A DNA stretch of 64,000 nt from Jaapia argillacea MUCL 33604 (taxonomy: Eukaryota > Basidiomycota > Agaricomycetes > Jaapiales > Jaapiaceae), in assembly GCA_000697665.1 (NCBI GenBank), contig KL197709.1, positions 721,877-785,876 on the forward strand. Reading direction: 5' to 3'. Of the stretch, positions 57,433 through 64,000 are shown in pieces. Numbering within the stretch: position 1 is the first letter of the stretch; each line of letters begins with the position of its first letter. The position numbers were made by a program, and so were the translations under genes. The notes beneath the pieces are model-generated. The model had not been told where the DNA came from and ran no database searches. It was given only the letters and a program-made list of their open reading frames with translations.

Positions 57433-58481
57433 ATGACCGAGGTCCAAACTGGTTGCCCCACCGGTGGACGGCCACCGATCAACACTGACATCGGTGGGAT
57501 TGGAGTCCAGATCTCGTTCTATCTCCAAGCACTTTTTCTAGGTGAATGAACAACTGTGATGTCTTCCAGCGAAGTTTACCCCTATGCATCTTAGGTCTCC
57601 TCTACGTGAGATCAGACTCGCAGGATCATCTTGCGGACTCACTACGCACTCTACTGCCACCAACACGGCCACTGCATTCATCGGTTTACTTTTAGGATTG
57701 AAGACACATCCAGAGATAAGCTTTCACGAGCAAGCTACTGGGATATGCTCATTATCTACCCAAAGGCTGATTGCCGGCCAGTGGATTGATAATGCTTTAT
57801 CTGTTCTCCATTTCCTGGGTCACAACTCTCCTATCTCTCTCTGCTTGCCAACCCATACAAGGGAGCACCCGACTCCTTCAGCTATTCTCCCTCGTCCGAT
57901 CATTCTTCTTCTCTTTCGCTTTCGCCCTTCTTTCTCATGCGAATACCTTTGGTAGTCCCCAGAATGCAATCATCATGCCTCCCTTGTTTTGTTCCGACCA
58001 TTTAAAGCCCTGATTATCGGAGGTAGAGTCTTTGGTTGGATAGTGGCCAGCACAGTGGCATTGGTATATGCGTTCATGTCAACCAAGGAGTACCTCCCTC
58101 CGGCGACGAGGACAGTGGACCAGTGGACGCGGAAAATCGGAGTCAAAGCGCCACAACCCGAACCAGACCAAGGCGCAGCCGGTGTTGACCTTGAAGAACT
58201 TCACCCGCCCCTTGATACGAAGTCGAATCCCAGTAACAATCAGTGGGACCAACACTTTCGTTTCGCTCAGCCAGTGAGTTAGCCTGCCTGCTCTCTCGAG
58301 GAATCCCACTAACAGCGTCTACCTCCTCTGCTAGAAAATGCATAACCATGACACCAGGATATCAGGCTCCCTCATTGTAGTCATGTTTTTCATTATTCTC
58401 TCCTGGGCCATCGCAATCTCGAACACTGAGCTGCTCATAAGATGGAACCATTTCAACATTCCTCCTCGAAACACCTTATGA
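57433..58481 (+). pseudogene. Multi-pass membrane protein of an Agaricomycete family, two frameshifts
   Basis: Conserved pieces occur in family order but in shifted frames: DIGGIGVQISFYLQALFLG, LLYVRSDSQDHLADSLRTL, TNTATAFIGLLLGLKTHPEI, GLIMLYLFSISWVTTLLSLS, FSLVRSFFFSFAFALLSHAN, CNHHASLVLFRPFKAL, VFGWIVASTVALVYAFMSTK and AISNTELLIRWNHF. Introns lie near 57,540-57,593, 57,728-57,780 (GC-AG donor) and 58,275-58,335. One base appears missing near 57,648 (before TNTATAF) and one near 57,957 (before CNHH). Both breaks remove a single base, and the second lies in a run of C. The family has about seven to eight membrane helices and no known function (recalled). It is either a recent pseudogene or a gene with sequencing errors. 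Confidence 0.66.
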
Positions 58482-59354
58482 ACATCGTTTCCAGGGGCCA
58501 CATCAATGGCATCCACCTACCGCCATTTCGACATTCCTATCCTCTTGTTTAAAGACATATACGCCCTTATAGATCAGAGAAAAACCTCCAGCAGCAAAAT
58601 AACGCTCCTCGGTCTTGCCAAACAATCCAGTCATATCCTACTAGAGAATATCAACGGTTGTGACATCGGTAGAAATCAGGAGATGCTCACTCGTGCCGGA
58701 TGTTGCTCTGGTGTAGCAGGATCCAAGACCCCCTCCGCGGGAGTGGGGATATCTCCGACCAACTCTTCATTATGAGGCCTTAGGAGAGCGTAAGCACCAT
58801 GGACACTGTCCGACCCTCCATGCGGAGGGACGAAGTGAAGAGACGACAAAGTATGTTCGTCGACAATGGTATCATGCTGGTTCCTGGGAGACAAGTATAC
58901 GCCGCCTCAGGCTAATGACACGATTGGTGGGCGATCCCTTCTTAAATTACCTTGACTAACCTAATTCGAGAACCGGCTCGTACTTCTCCGATACTCGTCT
59001 CTGGTTCATCAGGGAGTGGCTCATCCTAGTAAATTATAAAGAGTTGCAACAGAAATCGTGGAGGAGAGGCGGATGTGCTGACCTCCCCTAGTGCTCGACA
59101 CCATTGGCTATCATGGGTAATTGCAACAGTGGCGTGCTGATACTGTCCGTGACGGTCATGGATGAATACAGCTGGTCGTAGTAGTTCGTATAGGTCGCAG
59201 TCATCATTATCAGAGCACAGACAAGATGGATGAAATGTTCCAGAATGATTGCATATTAGTACAGGCTGGATAAAACTTGAAATAGAGTCTATAAAGAACA
59301 TTAACAAATGTCCGAGATCAGTGATATACGATGCGAAACGTAAGTTTGGATGCG
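58482..59354. other. Spacer with a weak echo of the 55.5-kb frame
   Basis: 873 bases with no supported gene. On the minus strand near 58,805-58,840 the codons for VPPHGGSDSVHGAY resemble IPPHGGPDNVQDEF of the frame at 55.5 kb, about three quarters identical over some 32 bases. GGAGGAGAGGCGGATGTG near 59,072 also resembles a segment near 55,551. Confidence 0.35.
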
Positions 59355-62300
59355 TTATGATGAACTTGAGCCTCGAGAGGGGGATGGATCCCGAATAACG
59401 AGGAACGGTCGCGGAGGTTGGGTCGGGTCTGACGTGGAAGGGCCAGCTGGCGTTGGGGTGGAGTAATCCCTGCCGCTAGAAGATCCGGTACCGGGTCGCT
59501 TTTCTCTGATAACCACAAACGACCGTCCCGTCTCCGCTGGTGGCGCAGGGGGTGTTTCATCCACACTCGCCGCCCGCAGATTATTCCCTTCGCTATACCT
59601 CCTGGGTTTCCTAAATTGATACCAATGTTTCTTTTTGATGTAAATGCCTTCATCCTCCCCGGATCCTTCCCTCTCGAGATTACTTGATGAAAGTTGACCT
59701 TCAGGATCAGTGACGATAGTCGAAGGTACGTCCATTGACAGAGGTTCCGGCGTAAACGAAGTCGTCGAGTTGCTGAAGAGAACAGAGGCATCTTCGATGA
59801 TAGCCGTCTGCGATTTGGTTCGTATGTGCGAAGGAGCCATGGCCCCCGCCGGTAAATGCGAACTGGACAAAACCGCATGGGGTTGTGCGGCAACGCTGGG
59901 TGTGGGAGGTGGTGAATCCTCTTCGTCCAATTTCGGCGTCCCAGGTGTACCCATCGTAGAACCCGTCCCTCTCCTCTCATACGAAGGGAACGACACAGTG
60001 GACCCAGCAGTGATCGCATAAGGGTTATCAAAATGCGCACGCCCACCTCCAACTCTGGCGAAACCGCTCTGAGTCGAAGGGGCCGCTTCCGAAGCGGACG
60101 CTTGAACGGAATGTCGCCCAGTCCCACTACCGCTCCCAACAGAATTATACCCAGCGCGAGGGAACGGCTGCCACGTCCCCATAATATGCCCACTCTCATC
60201 ATCACTATCCTCCTTATACGGCTTCAGCGCCTGTTCGGGTTTCAGCACACTTGGCGGACCAGAAGATGCGAGAGTCGGTGAAGGCTGCTTCCTAGGCGCC
60301 GATAAGGAGAATTCTGAAGGACGTTGGATTTCGGAAGCACGATATCGATGTCTTGAACGAGATTTGTGTCGTCTTCGTGAACCGAAGCAACCCATTAGAC
60401 CGCACGCGCCAAGAAGACCTGAATCAACGACGTGGCGACTTCGATCGAATCCGATACCCCCAAAGATACGGATGCCGGCTTCGATGAACTTGATCATGAG
60501 CATCAGGGCGAACGCGAGGTAGATCAAGGCCATGATGAAGAGGATTGCATAAGCCACCCAAGCTCCTGCAGCCTCCCCGATCGAAACCTACACATAAACC
60601 ACACCCGAACCAATTAGTCACTAACTTCTACGCACATACAAGGAAACATAATCACTCACCGTAGGAGTCAAAATCACCAACAAGACAGCCACCACAATCC
60701 TCCCAACACAAAACAAGAAACTAATCAAACCCATACTAGCTCCTTGACCCCAAGGCAACCAAACACTGGTTCCCAACGCCGATCCCAACTCCACCACAAG
60801 TATCACAACAGCTTGAACAGTCCCACTAGCCTGTCCACACCCAATCGTAATACCAAAAGCCAAGTTCGTAGCAAATAACAAACAGGCAAATAGTTGAGAA
60901 CCGTAACGATAATGATTGTATAATGGTCCGAAAGAGAGGAGAGTGCGAGTTTCGTCGTAGAGTTTTGAGGTGGAGGTTAGGGTTAAGCGAGTTATGAGGA
61001 GGATGGGAAGGATGAGGGAGAAGATGATGAAGGAGAAGGCGGAGAGAATTGTCGAGGTTAACGAGGCGCCGTGGGCTTTGCCGAGGGTCATTTGGTGGCA
61101 GGAGAAGATGGTGATAGGGAGATGGAAAAGAATGAGAATCCGAACGAGGTTTCCGTGTAGGACACTCCCGTGGAACGAACTTGGGCTGTGACGGAACTTC
61201 CACCAGCTCTTATTCGATGATATCGGGATCCTAGATGCTGCTCGGAAGAGGAAATGACTCGAGTGTGATTTAGCTTCTTCTTCTGCTCCTGTTCCCGGAA
61301 TCCCTCCTCCGACTCCGACGCCATCCAATAAATCCTTACTCCCAGTCGAATATCTCGGACTCCTAGCGCCAGCCAACCTTCCCCCTGAAGCCCCCAACCC
61401 GCCCGGGCCCGTGCTACCACCACCCATGCTCTCACTGATAACCCCCACCAGGCCATCCAGAGCCCACAAAACAACGCTCAACACCACACAGCCTGCCACA
61501 ATTCCGAAAAATACCACCATACATACCCCCCACAAATCTTGAGGCCGGACACCAATCGTATAAGCGAATGAGGCTATACCGGGGGAGGAGGAGCGGGGAA
61601 GGGTGAAGAGGATGTTGGGTGTTGAAGTGTTGACGAAGAGCGAGGACGTCGGGTCGGAGAGTTGGGAGGCAAAGGCGTCGGGTGGGGAGTACGTATCGGT
61701 TGAGAGGGGGTACCAGTGGGCGGATGGTGAGTGGGCGGAGGGGGTGAGGGAGATATCTGGGGGAGGATAAGTGAGTGATCGTGGAAGAAGAGGAAAGGGA
61801 CTTACTGTAGGACAGAGTGGACCAGCCCGTCTGTGCTAATAAGGGATCTGTGGCAGCATTAGAATACAACGAGAAGCAACAAAACCTCAAACTCACAAAC
61901 AAATGCGGGCCATTGAACCGCAACCATACTCAACGCCGCGCACCACTGCGTGTGAAACATAATATCTCGAAACGAAGGTGTGCCTATACCAAGAGCAATC
62001 AACACAAATCACGAGACCACCACAATCAGGAGAACCCACAGTATCTCATGAGCGCGGGTGACTTTGCTAACCTCTCTCCACTGATTGCGCTCGCAAGAAT
62101 AAACCCTCCACTCTCCACTTTGTGCCAAATACCCGGCCCGGTCCTAGCCACACCCCTCCCCAGTGCAGATACAATCCTCGCGATACCGACATTCAACCAA
62201 TAAGCGGCGGCTAAAGCCACAGTCACCCAAAAGATGATAGAAGCATTCCCATATACTGATCCCAGAGGACCTGAGTAGATGGGTGTTGTTTGAACGTCTG

Positions 62301-62870
62301 CGCAAAAGATTTCGTTGGAGTAGGGGTCGACAGCTCGCAAACGGGTATCGAGGGTGACAAGGTCATATTTGCTGCCTTGGAATGGGACTGTTGAGGTGAA
62401 GGCGAAAGGACCGGCGGGAATGGGGCAGTAGAAGGATGTGTTGTCGGGGGTGTAGAGAGGGGAAGGTGGGCGGAGTGTTTGACAAAAGTAGGAGCTATTG
62501 TCCCAGGTCGTGAATGTCAACATTGATGTCGTCGTAAAGAGGGTAGCTATCACGAAGCATGAGATCCGTGTTACAAGAGTGGAGCTGTTACGACGGACGC
62601 ACCAAGGTTGTTGCTGTCAGATGCATAACCCGAGATGTTTGCAGGACTGTCTCCCAAGATCGTAAAGTTCAAATACCTCCCCATGGACTCGCTCTCCAGG
62701 ACCTGTCCATATATCGTTGAGATATTAAGTTTCTGGTCCTGTTGACCTGTGAAACAGTCGTCGAACTGGAGGGTGGCTGGTTGACATCGGATCTGGGTCG
62801 GCCACAACAACAACAGCGACAAGAGTAAGGGGAATAGTAACGACGCCGGGTTCATTTGACGACGTCGCAT
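59355..62870 (-). CDS. TRP-like ion channel / ML-like domain membrane protein (Pkd2/FLC-like)
   Basis: Family members reside in plasma or internal membranes and act in calcium, wall or flavin-related processes. Exons 62870-62603, 62546-62040, 61983-61897, 61847-61806, 61756-60660 and 60587-59355 close to 1,077 residues. The order is: signal peptide (MNPASLLFPLLLSLLLLWP), a secreted ML-like domain with several Cys and N-glycosylation sites (NISTIY, NFTILG, NDNTSFYC-type), a hinge (TPSFRDIMFHTQWCAALS, LLAQTGWSTLSY), then about nine hydrophobic segments such as VVFFGIVAGCVVLSVVLW, FSFIIFSLILPILLITRL and AILFIMALIYLAFALMLMI. A 270-residue cytoplasmic tail follows, Arg-rich at first (GSRRRHKSRSRHRYR), then Ser/Pro-rich. 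A shorter start at 62855 is possible. Confidence 0.88.
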
Positions 62871-64000
62871 ATCGAAAAAGCGAAGCGCATGCAAAAGTGC
62901 GGAGGATATTTGTGAGCAAGGGAAAGTTGGAGAGTTGCTCTGCAAGCGGCGTGCCCAAGGTTGACGGCTGTTTCCGCCACCCACAAATAACTCGAAAATG
63001 GAACTTTCATGTCTCGTGCCGTCATAGTCCTTGTTCTCGTCCCTTTTCTGAAAGCTTGAACTAGCTTGAAAGACATCGACGAGTCTAACGGATGGAACCA
63101 TTTTATCACCGAGCTCGCCTTGCGGCAGAAATTGCGAACCGGAGAGCCAAATCCTGGTGCTCTGCCCACATTAGCCAAGTGTTCTCGTTGGGCTTTTACT
63201 GGGCTTTTTCAATGTTTCCCGACTCTTCCTTGGTCTCTTTACCAAGTTTTCATCCATGTTGGATGAACTTGGATGCGCAACCTCCAACCGAACAACGTCT
63301 CTATCTATCAATCTCATCCCCAGCTGGGCGGCTCTTTTAACGGCACGTCAATCTTCATCGCCATACGCCACGTTCCAGTCTATATCGTCTCGCATGACAA
63401 CATCACGGGTCAACGCACCAGTTCCAACAGTGAGCGCCCAATCCCAAGTGCTGTCCAGCGTGTTCTCATGTGCCCTCTCGGCATCAATGTGGCAAGTATG
63501 GTCTTGTATGCGCAGCTGGACGCTCATTGTCGCAGGAGAGATGGTTCAAAATCGTCAAGACGAGTAAGCTGGACGATCTAAGTTTCAGAGAGTCGATCGT
63601 ATCTCGCGGAAGATGTTCATTATGCGGTAGCAAGGTCATCTGGATCCTAGTGCAGACTACCCCGATATCTGAAACATCTCGCATCACCAGTGGATGATGG
63701 ACAATAGCGATCTCAAAGCTTTCAAAATCATATTGAAGTCCCTGCCTTTCATCACCCATAATAGACATTGAACTCCTTACCCGAGTCTCGATTAGGCTCA
63801 TGTTCACTGAAACGCCAACTTCGTGCCATTTTGTTCTCTCCAGGGAAGCGAACTGAGGTGACGGGGATGATGCTATGGTGGTGGGCTCACAAAAGAGCGA
63901 GATACGGTACCGTCTCTGGCTGCACACAATCCCGACATCGCCAGGCGGGACGGCCAGCCAAAGCTGCGAGATCTAGTTGACTCTAGCTCTGTCATGTCTT
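62871..64000. other. 1.1-kb right edge without a supported gene
   Basis: Contains the promoter of the TRP-like channel gene on its left side. Overlapping short frames on both strands at 63.2-63.9 kb show no family motif or convincing splice sites. A gene continuing past the window edge cannot be excluded. Confidence 0.4.

Noticed and set aside
58506-58775. An 89-residue frame on the plus strand after the broken membrane gene
   Set aside because: It starts after the natural end of that family and shows no motif; probably chance.
63256-63980. Overlapping frames at the right edge on both strands
   Set aside because: None has motifs or coherent splice sites, and the two strands compete.
1-64000. 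Search for transposases, reverse transcriptase, integrase or long terminal repeats
   Set aside because: No such motif or long terminal repeat was noticed by eye; short decayed elements could be missed.

Overview
The window is nuclear DNA from a filamentous basidiomycete, most likely an Agaricomycete. The genes are dense and carry many short introns of about 45-70 bases (GT-AG). The protein families point the same way: a neurofibromin/IRA-type Ras-GAP, an Atg29, a TRP-like channel with an N-terminal secreted domain, F-box genes, and an Agaricomycete-type multi-pass membrane family recognisable by its FRPFKAL and NTELLIRWN segments. No bacterial, viral or organellar sequence was recognised, and no complete transposon was seen. 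For the main genes I joined exons by hand so that splice phases close from start to stop. These models are consistent in frame but were not checked against transcripts.

Layout. 1-34,995 is a conserved housekeeping block with short spacers: IRA-type Ras-GAP (minus, running off the left edge), a three-RRM NAM8/NGR1-like RNA-binding protein (plus), TRM10 tRNA methyltransferase (minus), acyl-protein thioesterase (plus), a long disordered two-finger C2H2 protein (plus), a protein with an H2A-like histone fold (plus), RNA polymerase I second subunit (minus), a NUP98/NUP116-type GLFG nucleoporin (minus), the nucleolar two-RRM protein Nop13 (plus), the Tpa1/Ofd1 prolyl hydroxylase (minus) and a four-helix membrane protein (minus).

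34,996-45,436 is gene-poor and accessory-like. It holds two F-box genes (minus), one small nucleotidyltransferase-fold gene with an intact acidic triad (plus), and a cluster of short CTACAAATT motifs. 45,437-53,061 holds a single-exon protein with a short Cys/His motif, a stand-alone CNH-domain protein and a Gln/Pro-rich protein.

53,381-58,900 is rearranged. An assembly gap is bracketed by an exact 57-base duplication, followed by ATG29, a duplicated copy of the ATG29 tail and 3' flank placed directly upstream of ATG29, an unknown 400-residue gene, and a multi-pass membrane gene broken by two one-base deletions. 59,355-62,870 is the TRP-like channel, and the last 1.1 kb has no gene I can support.

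Several genes serve ribosome production and nuclear transport (Pol I subunit, Nop13, Trm10, GLFG nucleoporin), but their mixed strands argue against co-regulation as one unit. The most interesting points are the nucleoporin that ends at the usual autocleavage point without a Nup96 half, the uncharacterised H2A-like histone-fold protein, the nucleotidyltransferase-fold gene, and the ATG29 tail duplication that appears to have replaced the original ATG29 5' end.
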